64,000 nt of DNA from Sthenelais limicola (GCA_942159475.1 OW804094.1:17419708-17483707), one strand, 5' to 3'. Positions 45,031 through 55,378 are shown, numbered from the stretch's first letter. Numbers and translations are program-made. Notes: generated from the letters alone by a model not told the origin.

Positions 45031-45652
45031 AGTGGTTTAGAGGGAATCTATAAAGAAAAAAAACCTCCCAGAATCTCATCAGATCGATTCTAAAATCATA
45101 TAATATACAATTACTACTAATCTGTAAGTTTCAGTCACCTTCACTGAGTCTATTGTGGCGTTCACTCCACGCTGGAAGTAATATAGTGACTTTAGAGTAG
45201 TTTATTCAGGAATTACTGTAAACGTATTAATGTTCGTGCATTATTTATTTTCGCTATTTTAGTGCACCCACCTTTGTGTGTGAAAATAAATCCTGCGCAA
45301 AAGGTATAATTATTGCATAAACAAGATGTGAGACTTCCTTGCTGCATGAATTTAAATCCATGCAAAAAGGTGTCAACATACTTAGGCCTAGTGCACGAAA
45401 ATTTATCTGCACAAAAATAAAGACGTTTACAATACATTACATCAATGATGCTATTCTCACAAATCCTGATATACAAAAATTTATCTACTACTACTACTAC
45501 TAGAGAAGGTAATAAGTACATATAGATAAACAACAAAAGCAAGATTGACAAAAGTTACTTCTGTTGCTATGTTTGGAAAAGAGTATTTTAGATGGAGCTT
45601 GAGTTCATATGTGATGTGTTACATTATGGGGTAGTATGGGGAAGTAATAATC

Positions 45653-46110
45653 TTAATGCCATGATAGGTGTGCGTATCCACAAAAACATTGATAGACCAT
45701 TGCATATGGATTAGATTGATTAGATTAGACCATTGCATATGGATGTGTAGATTTCACTTATAGAATCCGCTTTTCGAATGCACTCAATTTACACGCTATT
45801 TTGATTGGTTGCATAAATCTAATTGCGCCAATCAATGAAGTTCATTTCATGACGCTCATTTCATGACACAACATTGTAGGTGCTTGCTTTTGCTGAGTCA
45901 GAAAGGTTGCGACTCTTTATCTGAAGGTAAATAATGATTAAATAAAGCTAAAATATATCATGGCATAAATTAATAGAACTCAACTCAAGATGGACATTCA
46001 CAAAACACTTTGCCACTCGGAAAGACGGAGAAAAAATGCACTGTATTTTCTGAATACTTCACCCTATATCCAGCTCGAGTTGAGTTCTATCTTAATTCAC
46101 AAGGGATCCA
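45653..46110. mobile_element. GCCATGATA MITE plus foldback, copy 2 (inverted)
   Basis: TTAATGCCATGATA...TATCATGGCATAA (45653-45968) is an inverted copy of 24861-25138. It is followed by ATTCACAAAACACTTTGCCACTCGG, the decayed counterpart of the foldback at 24700-24852. Order and orientation of the two parts are kept, so both loci descend from one composite element. Confidence 0.7.
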
Positions 46111-46915
46111 ACCCACAGGTAAAGAAGAGGACATATTATGGAAAAGGCTTAAAGAAGACCTTGATGAAACAATCAACAAATTAAAAGAATCCAAAAGTTG
46201 ATGAGAAAGACACAAGTAAGTACTCTGGAAATGTTGATTATTCGTTCCTTTATTAACCAAATGCAAGGAAAGGTAGGTTGACCCTATGTGTTTCACCGTG
46301 TAATATCACCTTCTTCAGGGGTGTTTTTTTTTTATTCAATTTATTCTGAAAACACTAGGAGGTCAGGATCCTTTTTTAAGGTCTTCAGATTTATCATAAA
46401 AACATTAATTATATTAATTCATTTAAGTTGGGGGATTGATGAAGGGGATGCGATGGTAGATGAAGATGTAATAGGATAATATACATATAATCACAACTAT
46501 ATTTTTTGTATTTGTATTTGTTTAATCAGTCACATTTTATCATATACAGATAGTGTTCTCAGCTGACCTACTCGAAAAATCAATTAAAATAATAATGTAC
46601 AGTATTTAACATTAAGTAACGCAATATATAATCTACTTGACAGAAGTGAAAGTGATAATCTATAAAATATAACAATATACTATTCAGCCGTTACATAGGC
46701 CTAGTCCAAGATCGTTCAACATACAAAATCTAACATTTATAAGCTAATAAGCCTGTACAAATTATAGCAACAACGATCTAACTGGGCATAGATTTGTTAG
46801 AGAACAGTTCAGTTCATAACATATACAGACATATCAAAATACAGATTTTTGTTATCTTTCTATAAATAAAAGTAGCGGTTATTGACTTGGGTCCACAGAA
46901 TATGCCAGTGTCCTA
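46111..46915. other. Non-coding, perhaps 3' UTR of the old LINE
   Basis: AT-rich, no gene. Because the broken LINE downstream reads on the minus strand, this stretch may hold its 3' untranslated part. A TTTGTATTTGTATTTGTTTA motif at about 46505-46525 would be the tail. Confidence 0.35.
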
Positions 46916-47046
46916 AACCTTCACAACTCCTTAGTTCTGAAGAATATCACCCAATACATGTCATTCAGCATCTTTTTCAGGTGGTCCTGAACTAAATTAT
47001 TTCTCAACTCCAATGGCAGATTATTCCAAAGAATATTTGATACAGT

Positions 47047-47417
47047 TGTCACGACCACAAATCACACCTTTTTGATTACATATGATTACATAATATTGTA
47101 TAACATTACTCAAGTCTCATTTGATCTTATATACATTTATTGCCTAACATTGTGCAACATTAATCAATGGCATTAATTACCCATCTCTCTATTATGCATC
47201 ATTACTAATTAATGCGCATGCGCAATGGGCTTCATGGTCAACTGACCAGCTGTATAAATTAAGCTGAATAAATGAGATTCATTAGTCTAGAAACGGGACT
47301 ACGCTGTTACGTATTATTATTATTATTATTATTAATATTCATATAGGCTATCCTCTAGCCTGGCTTCGCCTGAACATACCTCTACTCTACCTGACTGATA
47401 GTATAGCAGTCATATCA
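47047..47417 (+). mobile_element. Solo LTR, 371 bp
   Basis: TGTCACGACC ... CATATCA, flanked by CAGT on both sides (47043-47046 and 47418-47421). Contains TATAAAT at about 47253 and AATAAA at 47267-47272, then an ATT microsatellite. The LINE protein landmarks continue across it, which supports the insertion borders. TG/CA ends and a 4-5 bp duplication fit Gypsy-type elements. Confidence 0.7.
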
Positions 47418-47746
47418 CAGTCGATCTAGATGTTGGTTTTCTTCAATTTATATACCTCGACTTTCCTGCCAGTATGCCCTTGAATGTTCATATTTATGTT
47501 TTTGTCAACAAAAGCATCACTTTTCCTAATAAGAGACAATATTCTAATGTACCTTTGATATTGTATAGGCAGAATTTCTGCACTGCGATGGACATTAAAA
47601 TTACTGACATGTCCTCTTATTTTCAAAATTAATCTCAGGGCTCTATTTTGTGCCTTTTGCACCCGATTGTGCTCACTCTGTGGGCCCAGATCAGTGTATA
47701 TATCATACAGTTCTCGAGCAATGGCAAAGCAATGGTCTTATACAAT

Positions 47747-47760
47747 AATAAAGCTATGCT
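47747..47760. repeat. Target-site duplication, left
   Basis: AATAAAGCTATGCT, repeated exactly at 54326-54339. Confidence 0.95.
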
Positions 47761-48712
47761 GGAGAGTTTCCGGTTCCGGCAGTCGCCTCAGACATCCGAA
47801 AGAGAGCTCCATTTTATTTCAGGTTTAGCTAAAGAACCTTTCCCCGTACCCCCTAGGAAAAAGACAGAAGTGCCAGTGAAAGTTTAAAGATCATCCACAA
47901 CCTCAGTTAAGTCACCAAAAATAAGGCTGTAAGGAATAAGAACTGGTTATCTCGCCGACCCAAGCTCGTACATGTGCGATCGCCATCTTGGACGGTAGCT
48001 CCTCCAGGACAGACGGTTCGGAAGAGTTAAAACCAAAAGGACTTACTCAGTGCATCCAAAGGAGTGAACACAAACTATAACTAAAAGGACATTACCAGTG
48101 GAAATAAATATTGTATCTGCTCGGAGAAGCTCCAAGCAGCAACTAGTGAAGGAAACAAGAACTCATAATAATCATAACACCGATAGCCGAACGGACCAGC
48201 TTACGCCACATAGGTGTAAACGTCCACGGCCATCACAACCAGCAAGGATCTACAAATCTAAGAATCAGGATTTCTGTGAAAAAGGTTTGGAAGAAATGAA
48301 CTGACATATCGATATTGACCCCCATAATAGTGTATCAAACTTTATTTAGAATTTGAATCGAGCGGGAACAGTCGGACGGAAACCAATTGATCGCGCATGC
48401 GCAATCAACGACTTCCGCCCACTACACCCGTAGCAAACCTAATATTAACGCAGCCTTTACGAAGGCAATAAAGGGAAGAAGGAACCCGAAGAAGTCACAA
48501 ACTCATATTTCTCACATAATATAACCTTCCATCCACTCAAACACAAAGTAAATAGTGTTATTTCAAAGACTGAGAGATCGGCATTAGCGCAGATCCTCAA
48601 AATCTTGGCCCAGAGCCACCATCTTGAATTTTTGAAAAGAGTGAAAGTAGAGTCTCAACTCTCACGCCCCCCCCATAGTAATAGCAAGAGAGCGTTGCAA
48701 CGGGTAGCCGTC

Positions 48713-50194
48713 ATGTCCGGAAAGAAGGCAGAGGGAGCCGCTGCAGCGGCCGCCCCGGCTAACAAACGCACTAAGACAATTAAAGCTGACAAAGAAGCAG
48801 AAGACTGCTTCCCCGAAGAAGTAGAAATGGATACAGTGGACCCAAATAAAGAAAATACAGCGGAAGTTTCAGACTCTGACTCTTCCTCTGAAGACGAAGC
48901 ACCGGACCTAAGAGACGCCCCTCAATACATGAGGAACTTGTTCGACAGCCTATCGTCGCAAATTAGCAAAGGAAACAAAAGAGCTAACAAACTGAAAAAA
49001 AAGTATCAGACCCTGTCAGTGAAAGTAGAGGACCTGGTCAAAGATAACATCAAACGAGACAGGGACTCCATGACCGTCAAAAAAAAGGTCAACAAACAAG
49101 AAGCAGATGTGAAAACGCTGATGGACCAAACTGTCCGTAGAACGGATAAGGACTTCCAGACCCTACTGCAAAACGCAGAAGCAAACCTGGAGGACAAGAT
49201 CCAAGAAGAAGTGCAAGCTAATGCCAATAAGCTAATCTTAGAAGGCGTGAAAAAGCAAGACAATGAAGACGAAAAGATCCTCAAAGATAAAGTGGACAAT
49301 ATATTCCAAGGAATAATGGAGGCCAAAGGGGAGGGAATCGTCAGTGTCTACAGGATGGGCATGGAAGATTCCTCCCCCCTGAGAGTGGTCTTCGACAATC
49401 AAGAAAACGCTGAAGAAGTCTGGAGCAAAAGAATAAACCTCAAGAAACAGGAGGCTGTAGAGGGGAAGAAACCTCTTTACCTGAAGCAGGACCTCCCGTT
49501 TGAGATGAGGACAAGAATCCAAAGAGCGAATATAGTAGTAAAGGCAGCAAGGAAGGCAGGCAAAAAGGCCTTCAATAACAATGGAGATGTAAAAATAGGG
49601 AAAATAGTGTACCCACATGACAAGTTAGAGACCTTACCAACATCCCTAACCTTGAGTCATCTGTCTAAGAAATCTTCAATGTACACATTCGTATTCTTCA
49701 CTAAGGAGAACCCCTTATCTAATCAGTTCTACTCACCATTCACCATAGACAAACGAAGATACCTGCACGTAGAGCAATACCTCGCGTATTGGAGAGCAAG
49801 AGTGGGGAAAGACCCCATAAAGGCGGAATTCGTCATGAAACAAAACGATCCGGCCGAAGCAAAAAAGGTACTAAACGAGTACAAGAGAGGCGAGGTGGAT
49901 GACACCTGGGAAGAGAAGAGAGCTGAAATACTAACGAAAGGTTTAAGGGCAAAAACCTTCCAAAATGATATTGTACGACAGTATCTAATCGACACCGGTG
50001 AAAGGAGGTTGGGAGAGGCCTCAAAAAATGAAGTGTGGGGCATCGGCCTAACACTTAACCATCCGGATGTGCTGAAAGAGGACAAATGGACCAAAGACGG
50101 CAACCTCCTGGGGAAAACCTGGGAAATCATAAGAGGTACGCTGAACAAGAAAAAGGAGATCGAGAAACTCTTTCAGGAGAAGGAGTCCGTATAG
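48713..50194 (+). CDS. LINE ORF1: coiled coil + RRM/CTD + NADAR domain
   Basis: 493 residues from the first ATG (the frame is open further upstream but without ATG). Residues 1-75 are Ala/Lys-rich then acidic and serine-rich. About 80-205 are heptad-like and charged, a probable trimerising coiled coil. About 208-312 resemble the RRM plus C-terminal domain of L1-type ORF1 (VSVYRMGMEDSSPLRVVFDN, LYLKQDLPFEMRTRIQRANI), which binds element RNA as a chaperone. Residues 325-477 match the NADAR/YbiA (DUF1768) fold in order: FFTKENPLSNQFYSPFTID, VEQYLAYWRA, NDPAEAKKVL, TWEEKRAEILTKGLRAKTFQ, LIDTGERRLGEAS, VWGIGL and DGNLLGKTWEIIRGTL. NADAR enzymes hydrolyse N-glycosidic bonds in riboflavin intermediates or ADP-ribosylated guanine. 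The Asp usual before WGIG is Glu here. NADAR activity in the element is inference. Confidence 0.9.
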   Translation: MSGKKAEGAAAAAAPANKRTKTIKADKEAEDCFPEEVEMDTVDPNKENTAEVSDSDSSSEDEAPDLRDAPQYMRNLFDSLSSQISKGNKRANKLKKKYQTLSVKVEDLVKDNIKRDRDSMTVKKKVNKQEADVKTLMDQTVRRTDKDFQTLLQNAEANLEDKIQEEVQANANKLILEGVKKQDNEDEKILKDKVDNIFQGIMEAKGEGIVSVYRMGMEDSSPLRVVFDNQENAEEVWSKRINLKKQEAVEGKKPLYLKQDLPFEMRTRIQRANIVVKAARKAGKKAFNNNGDVKIGKIVYPHDKLETLPTSLTLSHLSKKSSMYTFVFFTKENPLSNQFYSPFTIDKRRYLHVEQYLAYWRARVGKDPIKAEFVMKQNDPAEAKKVLNEYKRGEVDDTWEEKRAEILTKGLRAKTFQNDIVRQYLIDTGERRLGEASKNEVWGIGLTLNHPDVLKEDKWTKDGNLLGKTWEIIRGTLNKKKEIEKLFQEKESV

Positions 50195-50246
50195 GAAACC
50201 ACGATGACAATTTAGAATCCCCATTGAACAACCTTTAATACCAACA

Positions 50247-53200
50247 ATGAATAATAAGGACAGTATCACCTTCATCACGTTGAATGTGAACGGCCTTAAT
50301 AACATAGAAAAAAGGAAATCCATCTTTTCAGAGCTAAGAAAGAATGACAGGGGGATTATAGGGTTACAAGAAACCCACAGTGTTAAGAACAATCACGAAA
50401 TATGGAAATCCCAGTGGAAATATGATATGCATGTCAGCCACGGGCAATCTAATAGCAAGGGGGTAGCGATTCTTTTTACAAAAAATGTTAAGCATTCCAA
50501 CTGTGTAGAAGGAAGAGACCTGGAGGGTCGAATCATTTATGTTAAAACTATAATAGATGACGAAAGGTACCTAATTATCAATGTTTACATGCCAACCAGA
50601 GGCGCCCCCGATGAGCAAGTGAAAGTTCTTAGAAATATAGAAAAAATAATTAACTCCTCATCTTTCGATCGACTGGTCGTTATGGGAGATTTTAATATTG
50701 ATATAGAGCAAGGTGAAGAATTTAAGAACAAAAATGTACTCGAAGATATGGTAGAGAATCTTGATTTGGCAGATATATTTAAAATTAGACAAGAAAATAA
50801 CATGTCACACACCTGGAGAAGAGGCAACTCTACTTCCAGGTTAGATTATATTTTTATAGATAACGGAATGAGAAACAGGGTGCTAGACACCCAGGTAGAA
50901 TTTTGTAATCGTTCTGACCACAAAACCCTTAGCATTAAGGTAAGCACCCTCGCCCCGAAAAGGAACAGGGGGATGTGGAAACTTAATGAAAAACTTTTAG
51001 AGAATCCTGAATATGTCAATATGGTGAGAGAAACAATACAAGAGGTGAACGCTGAATACAATAGCTATAACGCTAGAGAAAGGTGGGATCTGTTTAAGTA
51101 CATTGTCAAACTCAACTCCATAGAGATAGGTAAGAATAAAGCGAGAACAAGTAGCGAGGAAGAAAGAAGGAGTAATAATAGACTAAAAAAACTTGACTCC
51201 CAACAATTCCTAAACAACATCGAGCTAGAAGAATTTAGATATCTAAAAGCCAAGATGGAAAGCATAGAAAAAGAAAAAGCCAGAGGAGCGTTGGTTAGAT
51301 CCAGGGCTAACTGGCTAATACAGGGCGAACGCCCAACTAAATATTTCTTAAATCTTGAAAAATGGAACGCTGAGAAAAAAATTATAAAACAGCTAATCCA
51401 TAATGGAAATATCGTAACTGAACCCAGAAATATACTGGAAGTAGGTACCAATTTTTATAGAGAGCTATACGCCGAAAGAGATCTGGACCATCCAGAATCA
51501 CACAATTTTATAGATCCTGAAATAGGAAAAAGACTAAGCGAGCAAGAGAGAAACCATCTCGAAAGAAATATTTCTGAACACGAGATCTTGGTAGCCCTGA
51601 AAGGAACAAAATCAGGCAAATCTCCGGGGACTGACGGTCTAGGAGCTGCCTTCTACAAAACATGTTGGCCTGTAGTAAAGGATTTATTCCTAGAAATGGC
51701 CAATGAATGTTTTGAGGAGGGCGAAATGTCCAAGGAACAATCCAAAGGGATTATCAACGTAATACCTAAAAAAGGACTGGACTCTAGATGGTTAGCCAAT
51801 TGGCGACCCATAACCCTATTAAATTCTGACTATAAACTAATATCAAAATTAATAGCAAATAGAATTAACCCCCTTTTAAACGAGCTTATCGATCAAGACC
51901 AATACGGTTTTGTTAAAGGCAGGCAAATAAACGAAGCCGTTAGAAGATTAGACGATACCATATGGTGGTTACAAGAGAAAAATGAGAACGGCCTTGTTGT
52001 ATCTTTGGACTTTTCCAAAGCCTACGACTCGATCGATTGGAACTTTCTTTTTAAATGCCTAGAGTCGTACAATATGGGTGAAAACATCATTAAATGGGTA
52101 CGCACACTTCTAAAAAATTCCAAAGCTTGCTTCAGTAATAATGGTTTGGCCTCCCCCTGGTTCAGCATCAACCGAGGCATGAAACAGGGGGACCCACTCT
52201 CATCGACACTGTTTTTGCTAGTTGTGGAAAAATTAGCAGACAAATTAAGGGCTGACATAGAGGTTCGGGGAATCGCCATTGGAGACCACCAATATAAGTT
52301 GGTACAATTCGCTGACGATTTATCCCTTACCCTAAGGAACGAAACATCCCTCGTTAAAGCCTTAGAAATAATCAAGAAATTTTCAAAAGTTTCAGGGTTG
52401 AATTTAAACATCCAAAAAACAAAAGGTTTTAATATAGGAACCATTGATCTCTCTCACGAAACCTTGGAAAATATCCAATGGGTGAGTGAGATGAAGGTAC
52501 TAGGAATTATATTAATGTATCCTAGAGAGTACGACAAAATGGTCGACAAAAACTGTGAGTTAGTAAGCGAGAGTATTAAGAAAACTGCCGGTGCATGGGG
52601 GAACCGAAATCTCTCCATAAAAGGTAAAATCGTAATCAGCAATGTTCTTTTAATGTCAAAAATCCAATACGTTTTAACCTGTATTGGTATTAATGAAAAT
52701 AATGTAAAAAAATTCGAGAATGACATTCTGGATTTTATATGGAATGAGAGATCGCATAAGATCGGGACTAAATGGCTGTGCCAAAAAGTAGAACGAGGAG
52801 GACTAAATTTAAGATCCCTCTCGAATATTTTGAAGGTTAACAAGGTCCGCTGGGTACAAAAAGCCCTTCTTTCTCCCAATGTAAAGTGGTTAAACATGTT
52901 AAAATCTGTAGAGAAGAGAAATGTTACTGACATCTTCCTAGCTCGAGAGAAACCAACCAAAAGAAATTGTGAATTTTATACAGAACTATTTAAAACTTGG
53001 TCGGAGGTGTATTATAACCACCAACCAGAAAGTTCCAGCGAAGTAATAAAAGAGAGATTGTGGAATAACCAATTTATAACCTGTAATAAAAAACCCATAG
53101 ACTGGAAAAGGTGGAAGAACGCTAATATATTTTATGTAAGGGATGTATTGGACAACAACTGTCACTTCCTCACGTCTCAACAGATTGAGCGTGACTATGG

Positions 53201-53981
53201 TCTGAGAGTCAATTACTTAGAAAGGCTGCAAGTACAGCAAGCCCTACCTAGAAATTGGATCGCGCTAATTAATCCACAAGAGATAAGAGATGACTTTACT
53301 GTTGAAACTCAAATCAGAATTGGAAGAGACCGAACGAATGTGTTAAAAACAAACGCCAAGGCGTTATATTCAATGTTTATTGACAATATTGTAATCGACA
53401 TAGATAAGCTAGCCAAATGGGCCGCAATCTTAAATATTGAAAACAACTTAAATAACGAGGAGGCATGGAAAGATATTTTCACCCTCCCCTTAAAAATTAC
53501 CAACGATGTGAGACTTCAGGCCTTCCAATATAAGGTTTTACATAGGAACATATACTGTAATAGTCGCCTAAAAAGAATTGGCATCAAAGACGAACCCGAT
53601 TGTGATTTTTGCGGTCGTTATGACGACATCTTACATTTTTTCGTCAATTGCAGAGTTATTGAAGAGTTCTGGTCCGACATTAAGGACTGGATATCCAATT
53701 GGATAGGTTACAGTCAAATGATTAGACATCAATTCACAAACAAGGAAATAATATTCGGCCTAAGAGGTAAAGGCAAAAAAACCAATGTAATCAATTATGT
53801 CCTGTTGGTAGGAAAATCCTACATACATAGACAGAGGTTATTTGGTAATAACAATATTTCTTACGATAATTTTATTCCTGAAATTAAGAAAAGGTTGACT
53901 GGCCTAAAATTTGCAGCAAAAAAGAATTCCACTGCAAAAAAATTGTTCGAGCCCTGGAAAGAAATATATATTAACTTGTAA
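50247..53981 (+). CDS. LINE ORF2: endonuclease and reverse transcriptase
   Basis: 1244 residues. The N-terminal apurinic-like endonuclease has TLNVNG (11-16), LQETH (Glu42), GDFN (147-150), RLDYIF (198-203) and SDH (223-225). The reverse transcriptase has GKSPGTDG (457-464), WRPITLLNSDYK, SLDFSKAYD (586-594), GMKQGDPLS and the FADD active site (688-691). Near the C-terminus is a CCHC knuckle, CDFCGRYDDILHFFVNC (1119-1135). This order is that of L1/Tx1 elements: it nicks the target and copies element RNA there. No stop, frameshift or missing catalytic residue was seen. The start ATG follows ORF1 by 52 bases in another frame. Confidence 0.97.
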   Translation: MNNKDSITFITLNVNGLNNIEKRKSIFSELRKNDRGIIGLQETHSVKNNHEIWKSQWKYDMHVSHGQSNSKGVAILFTKNVKHSNCVEGRDLEGRIIYVKTIIDDERYLIINVYMPTRGAPDEQVKVLRNIEKIINSSSFDRLVVMGDFNIDIEQGEEFKNKNVLEDMVENLDLADIFKIRQENNMSHTWRRGNSTSRLDYIFIDNGMRNRVLDTQVEFCNRSDHKTLSIKVSTLAPKRNRGMWKLNEKLLENPEYVNMVRETIQEVNAEYNSYNARERWDLFKYIVKLNSIEIGKNKARTSSEEERRSNNRLKKLDSQQFLNNIELEEFRYLKAKMESIEKEKARGALVRSRANWLIQGERPTKYFLNLEKWNAEKKIIKQLIHNGNIVTEPRNILEVGTNFYRELYAERDLDHPESHNFIDPEIGKRLSEQERNHLERNISEHEILVALKGTKSGKSPGTDGLGAAFYKTCWPVVKDLFLEMANECFEEGEMSKEQSKGIINVIPKKGLDSRWLANWRPITLLNSDYKLISKLIANRINPLLNELIDQDQYGFVKGRQINEAVRRLDDTIWWLQEKNENGLVVSLDFSKAYDSIDWNFLFKCLESYNMGENIIKWVRTLLKNSKACFSNNGLASPWFSINRGMKQGDPLSSTLFLLVVEKLADKLRADIEVRGIAIGDHQYKLVQFADDLSLTLRNETSLVKALEIIKKFSKVSGLNLNIQKTKGFNIGTIDLSHETLENIQWVSEMKVLGIILMYPREYDKMVDKNCELVSESIKKTAGAWGNRNLSIKGKIVISNVLLMSKIQYVLTCIGINENNVKKFENDILDFIWNERSHKIGTKWLCQKVERGGLNLRSLSNILKVNKVRWVQKALLSPNVKWLNMLKSVEKRNVTDIFLAREKPTKRNCEFYTELFKTWSEVYYNHQPESSSEVIKERLWNNQFITCNKKPIDWKRWKNANIFYVRDVLDNNCHFLTSQQIERDYGLRVNYLERLQVQQALPRNWIALINPQEIRDDFTVETQIRIGRDRTNVLKTNAKALYSMFIDNIVIDIDKLAKWAAILNIENNLNNEEAWKDIFTLPLKITNDVRLQAFQYKVLHRNIYCNSRLKRIGIKDEPDCDFCGRYDDILHFFVNCRVIEEFWSDIKDWISNWIGYSQMIRHQFTNKEIIFGLRGKGKKTNVINYVLLVGKSYIHRQRLFGNNNISYDNFIPEIKKRLTGLKFAAKKNSTAKKLFEPWKEIYINL

Positions 53982-54325
53982 AAAACCACTAAGGACAAGA
54001 GTAACACATGTAATGTCCCAACCTCTCTATCAACAGAGGGACCATCTAGCGGCAAAACTAGCCTTGCAGACAACCAGAGCGAATAGAAAACATGAAAATT
54101 AACAAAAAAATATAAAAGGGAACACAAAAGTTCCAAAAAAGAGTCCTATTGAGTACAATATAAAGATTACCCTTTTCTTGTCAATATAGAGTAAATTCAG
54201 AAAGGTTAAATTTTGGTCTAATTCTAGACTCCCAATTGTTATTTGTTATATTCGTTGCAATACACCAATGTTATAAAATGTCTCTATGAATAAAGATCCG
54301 ATGTTGGACAAAAAAAAAATAAAAA
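53982..54325 (+). other. LINE 3' UTR and A-rich tail
   Basis: Short 3' UTR ending GAATAAAGATCC and an A-rich run interrupted by single T bases, directly joined to the right target duplication. Confidence 0.85.
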
Positions 54326-54339
54326 AATAAAGCTATGCT
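54326..54339. repeat. Target-site duplication, right
   Basis: Exact copy of 47747-47760. Its first bases merge with the A-rich tail. Confidence 0.95.
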
Positions 54340-54430
54340 GTATCCAACATATGGGAGAACCTTCAGTATCTTCTTCACCTCAAATTTGACCCTCTTAATA
54401 GGAGTCACAGATTACAAATTGTAGGTTTCA
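54340..54430 (-). pseudogene. Broken LINE, part split off by the young LINE
   Basis: Minus strand reads KFEVKKILKVLPYVGYSIAL, which continues in frame into LYKTIALPLLENC at 47760 once the inserted LINE and one target duplication are ignored. Confidence 0.65.
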
Positions 54431-54484
54431 CTTCAATTTGAGGTTAATATATCAATGCAATTTTCTAGTCACAAGTAGGTCGTG

Positions 54485-54584
54485 TTTGCCCCATCTTCTG
54501 AAAGATTAAAAATCAGGTAAATCTCAGACATGGGCAGGTAGCTGGTTCCATATTGAGGCTGTCTTAAATTCAAATGGGATGAAT
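54485..54584 (-). pseudogene. Second LINE C-terminal remnant
   Basis: Minus strand gives FIPFEFKTASIWNQLPAHV, stop, DLPDF, stop, SFRRWGKHDLL. The FFP...WN.LP.HV...SF pattern is the typical extreme C-terminus of L2/RTE-like LINE proteins. Two stops make it a relic. It precedes the other remnant, so it belongs to a different copy. Confidence 0.55.
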
Positions 54585-55204
54585 AATTAATGTGTAGGGC
54601 TTCTTATTTGAGGGGAAAACACAAATCAAAGAATGAAAAGGTCAAATGTTTCCTAGTATGTACTATTTCCGAGGCATTTGTATCTATCTCCAGAAGATAT
54701 TTTAAGAGTATATATATGCATTTATCCTAGGTGCAACCATTGACAAATGTGTCATGATTACAGCAATAAAATTCGATTTTTAAAAACAAAAAGAAATATG
54801 CAATATTATTTTCCTTTCACCTTTCCTCTAAGCTGTTCAGTCTTTCTTTTCTTTTTAGCTTTTCTCCAGCATTTTAATCTTTTTGTATCAAGTCTTTTCG
54901 GAGTCACGCCTACATTTTAGAGTTAAGAAAATCAGTTTGAACTGTTCTAAACGATAGTTAAAATCAATTGGCTGCTAATTTCCCATATGTATATCAACAC
55001 CCCATGTCTGCAGGAGTGAACAAGGCAATTTAAAAGCCAAAAAAAGGTAGTAATCCTTGCATCTTTTAGATTTGCGACCCAGACATATTCTAAAAAGATT
55101 AGAACACACTGCATAGCCCCGCCCTTATGCTTTGTTGTTTTTCTATAAATGTGGGTGGGGCTTACATGAAAGCGCCTACAATAGGTAGAGCTGTTTGACA
55201 TGAA
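54585..55204. other. Intergenic, no gene seen
   Basis: AT-rich sequence between the retroelement pile and the receptor 2 upstream region. Confidence 0.6.
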
Positions 55205-55378
55205 TCGGGCAGTCTAAATAACACTTATGTACTTGTCTCTCTCATCTCTCTGATTTTATTCATTGATGGCATGGAATAAATCAAATAAGTTTCTGCGATT
55301 GCTCTACCCAGTCACCATTCATATATGGTCCACTCACATTGAACACTGCAGTGCGGAGGTCCATATACAGAAGCAAGG
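55205..55378 (+). other. Likely 5' untranslated exon (A) of receptor 2
   Basis: Paralogous to 31978-32147, with the same GCAAGG/GTGAGT donor. Similarity between the two loci starts abruptly at GCAGTCTAAATAACACTTAT, so this marks the left edge of the duplicated segment. Confidence 0.45.

Larger units (their letters stand above)
46916..47760 (-). pseudogene. Broken LINE reverse-transcriptase C-terminal region
   Basis: Minus-strand frames give LYKTIALPLLENC, then VQKAQNRALRLILKIRG, then (beyond the solo LTR) NILWNNLPLELRNNL. These are the usual landmarks of the last third of CR1/L2/Jockey-like RT proteins. Frameshifts separate the pieces. The 5' part resumes on the far side of the inserted young LINE at 54340-54430 (KFEVKKILKVLPYVGYSIAL). 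This element is the target into which both the LTR and the young LINE jumped. Confidence 0.75.
47761..54325 (+). mobile_element. Full-length L1/Tx1-type LINE, both ORFs intact
   Basis: A 6.6-kb non-LTR retrotransposon with a 5' UTR of about 950 bp, ORF1 (48713-50194), 52 bases of spacer, ORF2 (50247-53981), a short 3' UTR with AATAAA near 54290 and an A-rich end. A perfect 14-bp target-site duplication flanks it. The 5' UTR carries CGCCATCTTG at 47981-47990, a YY1 site in reverse, as in mammalian L1 promoters; a second CCATCTTGA lies at about 48619. Intact ORFs plus an undecayed target duplication mean a recent insertion. Confidence 0.95.

Noticed and set aside
48605..48712. N-terminal extension of LINE ORF1 by 36 codons
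   Set aside because: There is no ATG in the extension; the first ATG is at 48713.
52022..52960. Minus-strand open frames inside ORF2
   Set aside because: They are shadows of the long RT frame and show no domain.
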